DNA from: Glycine soja | Lineage: Eukaryota; Streptophyta; Magnoliopsida; Fabales; Fabaceae | DNA length: 64,000 nt | Assembly: GCF_004193775.1 (NCBI RefSeq) | Contig: NC_041003.1 | Span: forward strand, 24,792,685-24,856,684 | Direction of reading: 5' to 3' | Shown here: positions 36,457-47,817 of the stretch, in pieces | Layout of the letters: each line of letters starts with the position of its first letter | Numbering within the stretch: position 1 is the stretch's first letter | The notes under the pieces: model-generated | The model's database searches: none | The model's input: only the letters and a program-made list of their open reading frames with translations | What the model was told of the DNA's origin: nothing | Program-made: the position numbers and the translations under genes

Positions 36457-36654
36457 GGACAATTTGCCACGTTGGATAGTCTATGTGGCACTAAAATTTC
36501 CAACAATGCACCTCACTAACGGTGTTACTTTTAAATTTAACGGCAAAGACTATTTTGCAAAACTTATGCAAAGATAGAGACTATTTTTTACATTTCAAAA
36601 AGATAGGGACTAATTTGCAGGTCAAAAGTCGAGGACCAAAATGCCTATTTACTC
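36457..36654 (-). repeat. right terminal inverted repeat of the Pack-MULE
   Basis: Reverse complement of 33939-34137, ending CCTATTTACTC at 36654 directly before the TSD ggtacatttt. Confidence 0.92.
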
Positions 36655-36664
36655 GGTACATTTT

Positions 36665-38319
36665 GGTTAAAGGGTGGAACCGAGGAGAATGAAGTTGGAC
36701 ACATTATTCCATTGTGTTCTATTTGCACACCAAATGCCTCAATTGTAACTGAAAAAGAGGTTCAGATACTATCTAGTACTAATGCATTTGAACTATTAGA
36801 AGCTGTGATTAAATCTGTGAATGAATGTGTAGCTGAAGTGCCTTGATTTGGATTTGAAGAACCAAAATTAGTTCTGGAACATTAGAGGTATACAACTTAC
36901 AAAATATAGTTTACCCATTTGCAACCTATCCAGTGGTTGCCATCAGGCAAAGGAACAAAAAAACCAAGTGTTACTATCCTCTAATCTACTAAATATAGTG
37001 TTTCAGGTATACAACTTACAAACTTGATGCATGTTGGATTATTCCACTTTAAGCTTTACTTATCCTAACTAATAATTGATGGACACCCATCACCAACTAT
37101 TAATCCTATCAATGGAACATAGACTAATGAATTTCTAGCCACTGCTTTTTATAATCATGCCACTCAAGGCCAGAATTGATTGAGAGGATAGTAAACACTT
37201 GTGAAAAATCAAATCATTCTAAAAAGTTGACATTTATCTTTGCTTAAAATGATGTCAGTGCAGATTTCAAGTGAGCACAAAACAGCACAACATACATAAA
37301 CTACAGCCACTACTAGCTTGGAATTACGATTAAAAACAACGTAACAATGTGCTTTACATATATGCATGTATATATAAGTAGCAGTAACGATGTGCTTTAC
37401 CTGGAGTTGCTATAATCAAACAGCTTCCACAACAAGGCCACTTAGCAGTAGTAAATGATAACCTAAAAATAAAAAGCATATGCCAATTAGCCATGGGCCA
37501 TACTGCCACAACAACGATATGTATCACATTTTGCAGAAAATAACCTTTGAGAACTAATGAGTAATGACATTAGAAGAACTCAGAGCCAAACCTAGTTCAA
37601 CTACAGCAAAGTAATTCAGCTTATGCTCAACCAAACTATGTAACATTACTAATGCTAATATGACCATACTGCATGGACTAAAAAACATGTAATAACTTAG
37701 CCTATAGAATTGTGGAGTTCATATAAACTTCTCATTATTTATTAAAGTACCCTAGTTAAATGAAAGACAAAACTCTACAAAAGTGATCATGTTCTCATTA
37801 TGTCTTTACTATCAAGTTCTTAACTCAAATTATGATATGTGGATAGCAATAATTCAATATGTGGATTTTCTCTAGTTTTTCAGGGCTTTATTTGGATTTT
37901 CTCTAGCTTCAGGGACCCATACATGCTTTAATTTTTATTACACCAAAAGTCATTTTATTGCTAATCACACCAAATATGTCAAAAGGGAATGTGACTTCAA
38001 CAATTGTCTCATGACTCATGAGTCATAAGCCCAAAGTTTAGAAGGTTTACACTAGAAGGGACAAAGGGATATTAGAGAGGAATGATGACCTGGCAGTGAG
38101 AGAGAAAGGGAAGGAAGGAGCTAGTTATTGAATAACAAAATGTGTTGTTATGATATTGGAGAGAAGGGGAGTGAGGAGGGTATCCTAGCATATCATTTTG
38201 TTAGTTATGGATAGAGAGCAGTATCTCTCGATAATAGCTGAGCAATATTTCTCTATAATAGCAGAGCAGCTCAGGGTAGTATAGACCTCATTCTGCTGAA
38301 TTCTCCTCGATCTTAATAA
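36665..38319. other. CACTA internal region between Pack-MULE and element B
   Basis: AT-rich. A coding-like stretch at about 36672-36845 on plus (GHIIPLCSICTPNASIVTEK...) is open for about 57 codons and may continue from before the Pack-MULE (33880-33928), as if the insertion split an older captured exon. I do not recognise the family. The remainder shows no feature. Confidence 0.3.
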
Positions 38320-38324
38320 TACAT

Positions 38325-39475
38325 TGATGTGCCATCATTTTCTTCTATTTTCTAAACCCTTTTTGCACCATTTTAATTACTGATTGGTCTTAATTGTCAA
38401 TTAATCAGGCAGTTTTATTATTTGGCCTCATTTAGCTAATTTGATGTTTTTAATCTAATTTCAGGAATTAATGAAACATTGGGCTTAATCCGGATTTTGG
38501 TTATGGACTTGAAGAGGGCAAATAAAGCAGCGGTTACCTTAGTTAATTTCTAATTAGGAAATTTCGCAATTTTATTTTATGTTGTTCAGTGTTTATTTCG
38601 TTTTGGGCCAAAGTATTGTAATAGGGCCCAGTGACTTTGAGTGACTCTTTTTAAATAGCAGCCTTGGGATTCGTGCAAGGCTATTCTGTTATGCTATTCA
38701 TTATTCAGAGCTTTTGTTTTAGGGTTTTACATTTTCTGCTTTGATGCTACTGTTCACGTAATGCAATTTTACGTTTTCTGCTTCTAATTACAATTTCGTT
38801 CTTGCTTCTTCTTCTACTGTCATTTATGTTTCTGTTTCATTTAAATTTCTGTTCATTTACGTTTCTGTTCACTTACGTTACTGCTTCATGTTTCATTTGC
38901 GTTTTCTGTTTGAATCCATGGAAGGCTAGATTTTCTGGTGTTGTTTCCTTTTGAGGACGAAGCCCAACTCTCTTTGAGGTTTCGCTTGTAATGTGGTTTT
39001 CTGGCAGTTTTCCCTTCACCAGTTATCCCAAATTCGTGAATATTAATCAGTGCACGCTTCGTGTTCGATTAATTGCCTCTGAGCCTAACTTGCGTTCATG
39101 CTTAATGGACGAAGGACTAACTAGTGTATGTGGTGCCTAATCACGTATTGAAAACCCTAAGTTAATTTTCGCTTAGTAAATTGAAATAGGGTTGGATTAA
39201 GTGGTTGACTGTTAGGGACAAATTCTCCATAACCCAGGATAAGAGAATGGCTTCTGAATTAGAGGAAACAACCCGTTTTTAATATTACTAGTTTCGTATT
39301 CCAGTTTACTTGTTCTGCTCTTTAATCACAAAACAAACAAACCCCCCCAATCGTTACTATTACTGCAAGTATATTATGAACATTTGGTTTGTCACTGCTC
39401 ATTGGGAAACGACCTAGGATCACTTCCTAGTTACTGCATTTTCATGTTTATTTGATTCGGGTACGGCCTCGATCA
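38325..39475 (+). repeat. 5' LTR of element B
   Basis: TGATGTGCCATC to GCCTCGATCA, 1151 bp, followed by AATT and the primer-binding site. A TATA-like TTTTTAAATAG lies at 38648-38658, and a short C-run (with G-run counterparts in element A) near 39345. Confidence 0.95.
38648..38658 (+). promoter_or_regulatory. TATA-like box in element B 5' LTR
   Basis: TTTTTAAATAG, about 325 bp into the LTR, conserved in the 3' LTR (about 46981-46991) and in element A. A promoter role is inferred from position only. Confidence 0.4.
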
Positions 39476-39479
39476 AATT

Positions 39480-39497
39480 TGGCGCCATTGTCGGGGA
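39480..39497 (+). promoter_or_regulatory. primer-binding site of element B (tRNA-Asp type)
   Basis: TGGCGCCATTGTCGGGGA, four bases after the LTR, differs at two positions from the complement of the tRNA-Asp 3' end. The 835-bp leader (39498-40332) that follows is co-linear with that of element A and holds no ATG-started gene. Confidence 0.88.
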
Positions 39498-40332
39498 GCA
39501 GTGTCCAAAGGTTCATAATAGCTAGCGTTGTGTGTTTAATTCTTTCGTGTTTTATGTTTAATTGTTAGTATTGTGTTAGTATGTGTGTTAGTGTCGTTTA
39601 GTATCTGGATATTTTGTTTAGGGTGTGTTCTGTTTCAGTTTTCCTATTGAGCGCTTCCCCTGTTTCAGTTTTGGGTGTTTTGCTGTGAATAGTGTTTTGC
39701 GACGGACTTAGCGACCATTTCTGCTTGCGGCAAACCAGAGTAGTAGTAGAAATCCCTTAGCGACGGATTTTAGCGACCACCCATGCTGAATTATTTGTGA
39801 TTTTTTGTTTTAGTAGCTAGGGTTGTTATTTTTGGCTGATTTTTTTTAGTAACTTCTTTTAATTCATATTTTGTGGGAAAAATAGCTAGAGCCTTTAGTT
39901 TGGACAGATTTGAAAGTTCCAAAAAACTAGCAAATTTTGTGTTTGTCAAAACTTCAAACGGCCATAACTTTTGCTCCGGTTATCAGAATAGCAATTATTA
40001 TATATGCATTTGGGGTAGAAAAAAATTTCCTATGCCATGGAAGCCCGCCATAGGCTGGCTGAGGTCTCCATCGTCCAAAAAAAGTGATTCTGTCAAAAGT
40101 TTTTTATTTTTCAAGTTTTATTCACTTATTTTTCTTAACCTACCAATTTTAGCTTTCATAGTTAGACTTTGAATTTTTGTCTGAAATTTTTTGTGCTATC
40201 TTCTCATCATTTTATAAGGTTGCTCACAAAATTTCAAGTCATTTGGATATCATTTGAGGGTAGCTGTAGTTCAAACCTACACCTTTATTTACATGACAAG
40301 GCAACTAGTTGTGTGCATGTTGAATGTAGTGT

Positions 40333-42170
40333 ATGACTAGAGGCAATCCATCTGACTTACAACCCTTTGATCCTGTGATAGATAGGACATTTCACAGATT
40401 AGTTAGGCATCATTTTATACCTTTTGATCATTCTGAGCATTCCATTACTGGTGAATCTGTGCATTCTGTTATTGGTGATTTTGAACATCCTGATCTTGAG
40501 CATTATAATTTTGAGCATTCTGATTCTGAGCATTCTGATTTTGCACATTTTGAGAACATGGCACAACCTCCACCCCGTGAGAGGACTCTAAGGGAAATGG
40601 CTGCACCTGATTTCACCTACGAAAGCTTGTGCATCCAATACCCTGATGAGGATGTCCCATATGTTCTTAAAACTGGACTGATTCATTTGCTTCCAAAGTT
40701 TCATGGCCTTGCAGGTGAAGACCCGCACAAACATTTGAAAGAATTTCACATTGTCTGCTCCACCATGAAATCCCCAGATGTCCAAGAGGATCACATATTT
40801 CTGAAGGCTTTTCCTCATTCATTAGAGGGAGTGGCAAAGGACTGGCTGTATTACCTTGCTCCAAGGTCCATCACGAGCTGGGATGACCTTAAGAGAGTAT
40901 TCTTAGAAAAAAATTTCCCTGCTTCCAGGACCACAACCATCAGGAAGGATATCTCAGGTATTAGACAACTCAGTGGAGAGAGCCTGTATGAGTACTGGGA
41001 GAGATTTAAAAAACTATGTGCCAGTTGCCCCCACCATCAGATTTCAGAACAGCTTCTTCTCCAATATTTTTATGAAGGACTCAATAATATGGAGAGAAGT
41101 ATGATAGATGCTCAATAATATCAAGACATGACTCCTGCTGAAGACAGAAATTTAATTGAGAAGATGGCTTCCAACTCCCAGCAGTTTATCGCCAGAAATG
41201 ATGCCATATTCATTAGAGGAGTGCATGAGGTAGCTACAAACCCATCTGCATCATCTGAAACTAAGAAGCTTGAAGGCAAACCGGATGCATTGGTTAACTT
41301 GGTAACCCAGCATGCCTTGAATCAGAAATTTGTATCTGTCGCAAGGGTTTGTGGTTTGTGCTCCTCTGCTGACCACCATACAGACCTTTGCCCTTCCATG
41401 TAGCAACCTGGAGCAATTGAGCAGCCTAAAGCTTATGCTGCAAACATTTACAATAGACCTCCTCAACCTCAGCAACAGAATCAACCACAGCAGAACAATT
41501 ATGACCTCTCCAGTAACAGATACAACCCTGGATGGAGGAATCACCCTAATCTCAGATGGTCTAGCCCTCAACAACAACAACAGCAGCCTGCTCCTTCCTT
41601 CCAAAATGTTGCTGGCCCAAGCAGACCATACATTCCTCCACCAATCCAACAACAGCAACAGCCCCAGAAATAGCCAACAGTTGAGGCTCCTCCACAACCT
41701 TCCCTCGAAGAACTCGTGAGGCAAATGACGCTGCAGAACATGCAGTTTCAACAAGAGACCAGAGCCTCCATTCAGAGCTTGACTAATCAGATGGGACAAT
41801 TAGCTACACAATTGAATCAACAAGAGTCCTAGAATTCTGACAAGCTACCTTCTCAAGCTGTCCAAAATCCCAAAATGTCAGTGCCATTTCATTGAGGTCG
41901 AGAAAGCAGTGTCAAGGACCTCAACCCGTAGCACCTTCCTCATCTGCAAATGAACCTGCCAAACTTCACTCTACTCCAGAAAAAAGGTGATGACAAAAAT
42001 TTACCTAACAATTTCTGTGCAGGTGAATCTTCTTCCACAGGTAATTCTGATTTGCAAAAGCAGCACATTCCCCCTCTTCCATTCCCTCCAAGAGCAGTTT
42101 CCAACAAAAAAAATGGAAGAGGCAGAGAAAGAGATCTTGGAAACGTTTAGAAAAGTAGAGGTAAACATAC
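40333..42170 (+). pseudogene. gag and linker of element B, protease lost
   Basis: The gag opens at the ATG at 40333 (MTRGNPSDLQPFDP...) and is nearly identical to that of element A to about residue 260, where TAA (41116-41118) falls in a small patch unlike A. The frame then continues through the zinc knuckle (CGLCSSADHHTDLC) with TAG at 41401-41403, 41671-41673 and 41830-41832, each CAG in element A. One-base indels in homopolymers near 41876, 41982 and 42110 shift the frame. At about 42168 a deletion of about 941 bp relative to element A removes the whole retropepsin domain; the bases tac are shared by both sides of the break. Particle assembly and polyprotein cleavage would both fail. Confidence 0.92.
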
Positions 42171-45146
42171 TTGGATGATAGCAAGAGTTTTCCAGTGATT
42201 ATATCTGCCTCCCTTGCTGATGAGCAAGAGGAGAAGTTGTTGTCAGTTCTCAAGAAGCATAAGAAGGCTATAGGCTGGACCCTGGCGGACATTCCTGGTA
42301 TTAGCCCATCCACATGTATGCATCGAATAAATCTAGAGGATGGAGCTAAACCAGTAAGACAGCCACAGAGAAGACTCAACCCGGTGATTCTTGATGTAGT
42401 GAAGAAGGAGATAACCACGCTTTTGCAAGCTGAAATCATTTATCCTATCTCCGACAGTCAATGGGTGAGTCCCGTCCAGGTAGTCCCGAAGAAGACCGAC
42501 CTCACAGTGATAAAAAATGAGAAGGATGAGTTGATTCCTACTCGGGTGCAGAACAGTTGGAGAGTCTGCATTGACTATAGGAGGCTGAACCAGGTTACCA
42601 AAAAGGACCATTTTCCCCTGCCATTCATTGAACAGATGCTTGAACGCCTGGCAAGTAAATCCCACTACTGTTTCCTTGATGGCTTTTCTGGTTATATGCA
42701 AATTACTATTGCTCCTGAGGATCAGGAAAATACCACATTCACCTGCCCCTTCGGCACTTTTGCTTATAGGAGGATGCCTTTCGGCCTGTCCAATGCCCCT
42801 GGTACCTTCCAGCGGTGCATGATTAGTATTTTCAGTGATTTTTTAGAAAATTGCATAGAGGTGTTTATGGATGATTTCACTGTATATGGATCCTCTTTTG
42901 ATGGTTGTTTGAATAGTTTGGAAAAAGTTTTGAATAGATGCATTAAAACTAACCTTGTTCTAAATTTTGAAAAATGTCATTTTATGGTTGAGCAAGGTAT
43001 AGTTTTAGGCCACATTATTTCCAATAAGGGTATTGAAGTAGATCCTGCAAAAATTTCTGTTATTTCACAATTTCCTTACCCCTCTTGTGTGCGAGAGGTG
43101 CGATCTTTTCTTGGTCATGCAGGATTCTACAGGCGCTTTATAAGGAATTTTAGCAAAGTAGCCCTTCCACTGTCCAACTTGTTGCAAAAGGAGGTGGAGT
43201 TTGACTTTAATGACAGATGCAAAGAGGCTTTTGATTGCCTCAAAAGAGCACTGACTACCACCCCCATCATCCAGGGACCCGATTGGACAGCACCTTTTGA
43301 GCTTATGTGTGATGCATCAAATTATGCATTGGGGGCTGTCCTTGCTCAGAAAATTGATAAATTGCCCAGGGTGATATATTATGCTTCTAGGACTTTAGAT
43401 GTTGCCCAAGCGAATTATACTACTACTGAGAAAGAGCTTCTAGCCATTGTTTTTGCTTTTGAAAATTTCGATCTTATTTGCTTGGTACCCGCATTATTGT
43501 TTATACTGACCATGCAGCTCTAAAGTACTTGTTGAAGAAGGCTGATTTTAAGCCTAGGTTGATCCGATGGATGCTCTGGCTCCAAGAGTTTGACTTGGAG
43601 ATCCGTGATAGGAGCGGAGCACAAAATCTAGTTGCTGATCATTTGAGTCGGATCGAACGTGTATCTGATGCAGATTCACCTATTCGGGATGATTTCCCGG
43701 ATGATCATTTGTATATATTGTATAGTATTTCTGACTCTCTTTCTACTCCCTGGTTTGCTAATATTGTCAATTATTTAGTTGCTTCTGTTTTTCCTCCCTT
43801 AGCATCTAAGGCCCAAAAAGATAAAATTAAAAGTGATGCTAAGCATTTTATTTGGGATGACCCCTACTTGTGGAAATTGTGCAGTGATCAGGTCATTAGA
43901 CGGTGCATTCCAGATCATGAGACTGACTCAGTCCTACAGTTTTGTCATTCTTCCGCACCGGGAGGTCATCTGGGTGTTCAAAGGACAGCTCGCAAAGTGC
44001 TTGATTGTGGTTTTTATTGGCCCACCATCTTTAAAGATGCGTGGAAGATCTGCAGCACTTGTGAGCAGTGTTAGAGAGCAGGAAATACACTTACATGGTG
44101 ACAACAAATGCCTCAGCAACCTATGCTATTCTGTGAGGTGTTTGATGTCTGGGGTATAGATTTCATGGGTCCTTTTCCTGTCTCTTTTGGTTATGTTTAC
44201 ATTCTCCTTGCAGTTGACTATGTTTCAAAATGGGTGGAAGCCAAGCCCACTAGAACTAATGATGCTAAAGTTGTTGCAGACTTTGTCAGGTCTAATCTGT
44301 TTTGCAGGTTTGGAGTACCTAAAGCAATTGTTAGTGATCAAGGAACCCATTTTTGCAACATGACAATGCATGCCCTGCTTAAAAAGTACGGGGTGGTACA
44401 CAGGGTATCCACTCCATACCACCCCCAGACCAATGGACAGGCAGAAATTTCTAACCGGGAAATCAAGCGAATTTTACGGGGTGGTACACAGGGTATCCAC
44501 ACCATACCACCCCCAGACCAATGGACAGGCAGAAATTTCTAACCGGGAAATCAAGCGAATTTTAGAGAAGATTGTGCAGCCAAGCAGGAAAGATTGGAGT
44601 ACCAGGCTTGATGATGCTCTCTGGGCACATCGGACTGCCTACAAAGCACCCATAGGAATGTCTCCTTATCGGGTTGTCTTTGGAAAGGCATGTCATCTTC
44701 CAGTGGAAATTGAGCACAAAGCTTACTGGGCAGTGAAGACTTGCAACTTCTCTATGGATCAAGCTGGTGAGGAAAGAAAGTTGCAACTGAGTGAGTTAGA
44801 TGAAATCCGCCTAGAAGCCTACGAGAATGCCAAGTTCTACAAAGAAAAGACCAAGAAGTTCCATGATAGCATGATAGTTAAAAAGGACTTCATGGTTGGG
44901 CAAAAAGTGTTATTGTATAATTCTAGGCTTGGACTCATGAGTGGTAAGTTGAGGTCTAAGTGGATTGGTCCTTTTGTTGTTACTAATGTTTTTCCTTATG
45001 GTACAGTTGAGATCAAAAGCGACTCCACAAACAAGAGCTTCAAGGTCAACGGACATCGACTTAAGTCATTCCTCACGAACCCTTCTTTAGTGGACGTAGT
45101 GGTGGAAGAGACTTCCTTACTCCACCCTACTCTTCCTCCACCATGA
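42171..45146 (+). pseudogene. pol of element B: RT, RNase H, integrase (frameshifted)
   Basis: From just after the deletion the frame reads [15 protein letters not shown] and reverse transcriptase ([23 protein letters not shown] at about 42867), then RNase H ([15 protein letters not shown]). A single-base loss at about 43464 shifts the frame; the sequence resumes with [20 protein letters not shown] and the HHCC zinc domain. TAG (44072-44074, CAG in A) and TGA (44099-44101, CGA in A) follow. The integrase core keeps GIDFMG and SDQGTHF, but the third acidic residue region is duplicated by an 88-bp tandem repeat, which shifts the frame again. The C-terminal part to 45146 ([13 protein letters not shown]...) is open. 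No chromodomain. Confidence 0.93.
44388..44563 (+). repeat. 88-bp tandem duplication in the integrase
   Basis: Two copies (44388-44475 and 44476-44563) starting acggggtggtacacagggta. They differ at one or two bases (e.g. ccactccat against ccacaccat). Element A has a single copy. 88 is not a multiple of three, so the frame shifts. Confidence 0.95.
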
Positions 45147-46658
45147 CTTATGGAGTTTTTCTTTTCCTACCTCCTTCTTTGCTTTTATTACACTTGTCCG
45201 ATTCTCTTTGATGATTTAATTGTTTTTAATCTTTTAATTGTTCTACATTGAGGACAATGTGTTGTTTAAGTATGGGGGGGGGGGGGGGGTTCTTTGGTTT
45301 TGCTAGTTTTGTTGGTTTTGTTAATTTGTTAGTTGTGTTAATTTGTTAATGTTTTTAGTTTCGTCGGATTTTTAATTTAATATTTTGGGTCAATTTTGTG
45401 TGCATGTACGACTTTGCATGTTTTTCTTTGAATCATAGGATATGTTCAAGAAATGGGTAATTGTTTTGAAAATAAAAGTTCTTGACATTTTGTGACTTGA
45501 AATCCTTGATTCTCCTCTACATGTCATGATAGTTTTGAAAGCTCAATTTGAAAGTGATGTGTTTACCTTTGTGAGAATTTGAGCCATCCATCATCATAAT
45601 CATTTGGTGTGTTTTGCCCCATTGATTCCTTGCACAATAGCCTTGGCTTGATTCTTGTTGATGCTTCCTAATTCACATGCATATTTGGAAATGATTGAGG
45701 CAATTTTGTTCTTATAAGCTTCTATCCAAAGGGACTTACCTTGAATTAATTCCTTTGATAGCCCTTTTGAGCCTTGTTTCCCTTTCCTTGTTTTGAAGCT
45801 CACTACAAGCCTTAAATGAAAAACCATGATATCACCATATCCTTAAGGAATTTTGGAGCTTTGGAATTGTTTTGGGAATAAGTGTGGGGGGTTTTTGTTT
45901 CATTGGATAACTTGTTTTGTTGGCTATGCTTCATGATGTATTTTGGGCCATACTTGATGTACATTGTATATTGGCTAAATGTTGGACATGCTGAATGAAA
46001 TGTTGTTTCTCAAAGGCTATAGAAAAAAAATCGAAAAAAAAGAAAAAGAAAAGCAATAAAGTTGAGTGAATAAGATCTTAAATGGCACAAGAATGATGAA
46101 ACTCTTGGTTCTACTCTTTATGTTTAATTTTTATCTTTACTTCTTTTTATTTTCTTATTTTTTTTATTAATATGCACTTATTCCCCATTGCTCCTCTATT
46201 CCTTTGGGATTTAGCCACTTATTCCATATTTCTCCATACCTTGTCCTTGGCCCCATTACAACATTAAAAGACCTTTTGATCCTCATGTGCTTGTGTTTGT
46301 GGGTTGATTGTCAATTTTAGAATCTTGCCAAGTTTATGTGGTGTTTGCTTTCATGGGTGCTTTCAGGGTACATAGTAGCCTAGACACTTGAGAGATAGAA
46401 TGTATATCTTGTGAGGCTTTATCACTTTTCATTCTTGAGCTGATTAACTATTTTGCCATGATTGGGTTGCTTGGATGATTTTCATGAATGTCTTGACTTT
46501 TTTGGACCTCCTTATGTTAGATGATACCCATTCCTTTCATTCCTTGATGTTCATTGAGAAATATGTGAATGTTTTTGTTTGTCTCTCTTTGATATCCTTG
46601 GATTTTGTTCTTTGTTTCATTTTTCCCAGGAGTGCAAAAGGCTAAGTATAGGGGGTTT
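45147..46658 (+). other. 3' spacer and polypurine tract of element B
   Basis: No envelope-like ORF. Contains ACATTGAGGACAATGTG followed by a long G-run near 45273-45290, and ends GGCTAAGTATAGGGGGTTT before the 3' LTR. Co-linear with 2688-4220 (element A, inverted). Confidence 0.75.
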
Positions 46659-47812
46659 TGATGTGCCATCATTTTGTTCTATTTTCTAAACCCTTTTTGC
46701 ACCATTTAATTACTGATTGGTCTTAATTGTCAATTAATCAGGCAGTTTTATTATTTGGGCTCATTTAGCTAATTTGATGTTTTTAATCTAATTTCAGGAA
46801 TTAATGAAACATTGGGCTTCATCCGGATTTTGGTTATGGACTTGAAGAGGGCAAATAAAGCAGCGCTTACCTTAGTTAATTTCTAATTAGGAAATTTCGC
46901 AATTTTATTTTATGTTGTTTAGTGTTTATTTCGTTTTGGGCCAGAGTATTGTAATAGGGCCCAGTGACTTTGAGTGACTCTTTTTAAATAGCAGCCTTGG
47001 GATTCGTGCAAGGCTATTCTGTTATGCTATTCATTATTCAGAGCTTTTGTTTTAGGGTTTTACATTTTCTACTTTGATGCTACTGTTCACGTAATGCAAT
47101 TTTACGTTTTCTGCTTCTAATTACAATTTCGTTCTTGCTTCTTCTTCTACTCTCATTTACGTTTCTGTTTCATTTACATTTCTGTTCATTTACGTTTCTA
47201 TTCATTTACGTTACTGCTTCATGTTTCATTTGCGTTTTCTGTCTGAATCCATGGAGGGCTAGATTTTCTGGTGTTGCTTCCTTTTGAGGACGAAGCCTAA
47301 CTCTCTTTGAAGTTTCGCTTGTAATGTGGTTTCCTGGCAGTTTTCCCTTCACCAGTTATCCCAAATTCGTGAATATTAATCAGTGCACGCTTCGTGTTCG
47401 ATTAATTGGCTCTGAGCCTAACTTGCGTTCATGCTTAATGGACGAAGGGCTAACTGGTGTATGTGGTGCCTAATCACGTATTGAAAACCCTAAGTTGATT
47501 TTCGCTTAGTAAATTGAAATAGGGTTGGATTAAGTGGTTGACTGTTAGGGACAAATTCTCCATAACCCAGGATAAGAGAATGGCTTCTGAATCAGAGGAA
47601 ACAACCCGTTTTTAATATTAGTAGTTTCGTATTCCAGTTTACTTGTTCTACTCTTTAATCACAAAACAAACAAACCCCCCCCCCCAATCGTTACTGTTAC
47701 TGCAAGTATATTATGAACATTTGGTTTGTCACTGCTCGTTGGGAAACGACCTAGGATCACTTCCTAGTTACTGCATTTTCATGTTTATTTGATTTGGGTA
47801 CGACCTCGATCA
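46659..47812 (+). repeat. 3' LTR of element B
   Basis: 1154 bp, TGATGTGCCATC to GACCTCGATCA, followed by the TSD tacat. Longer C-run than in the 5' LTR near 47675. Confidence 0.95.
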
Positions 47813-47817
47813 TACAT

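Larger units (their letters stand above)
33939..36654 (+). mobile_element. Pack-MULE carrying METTL23 and PIP5K fragments
   Basis: A 2716-bp element with inverted terminal repeats of about 200 bp, starting GAGTAAATAGG and ending CCTATTTACTC. It is flanked by a perfect 10-bp TSD, ggtacatttt (33929-33938 and 36655-36664), in the 8-11 bp range of Mutator-like elements. It has no transposase. The interior carries a METTL23 gene copy with introns on plus and a PIP5K fragment on minus, so capture was at DNA level. It is inserted in the CACTA. Confidence 0.92.
38325..47812 (+). mobile_element. element B: complete Athila-lineage gypsy element
   Basis: A 9488-bp element with both LTRs (38325-39475 and 46659-47812), tRNA-Asp-type primer-binding site, gag-pol, 1.5-kb spacer and polypurine tract. 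The TSD tacat is exact (38320-38324 and 47813-47817). In the first 230 bp of the two LTRs I count four substitutions and one single-base indel, so it is fairly young. It is the same family as element A but in opposite orientation. Its coding region is broken by stops, frameshifts, a deletion and a tandem duplication. Confidence 0.96.

Noticed and set aside
39873..40172. Short frame in the leader of element B with a counterpart in element A (10157-10387)
   Set aside because: Both begin without ATG and lie in the untranslated leader of near-identical elements, so similarity follows from recent common descent rather than selection.
45147..46658. Search for an envelope-like gene after pol in element B (and 2688-4220 in element A)
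   Set aside because: No long frame, signal peptide or membrane segment on the sense strand in either copy.
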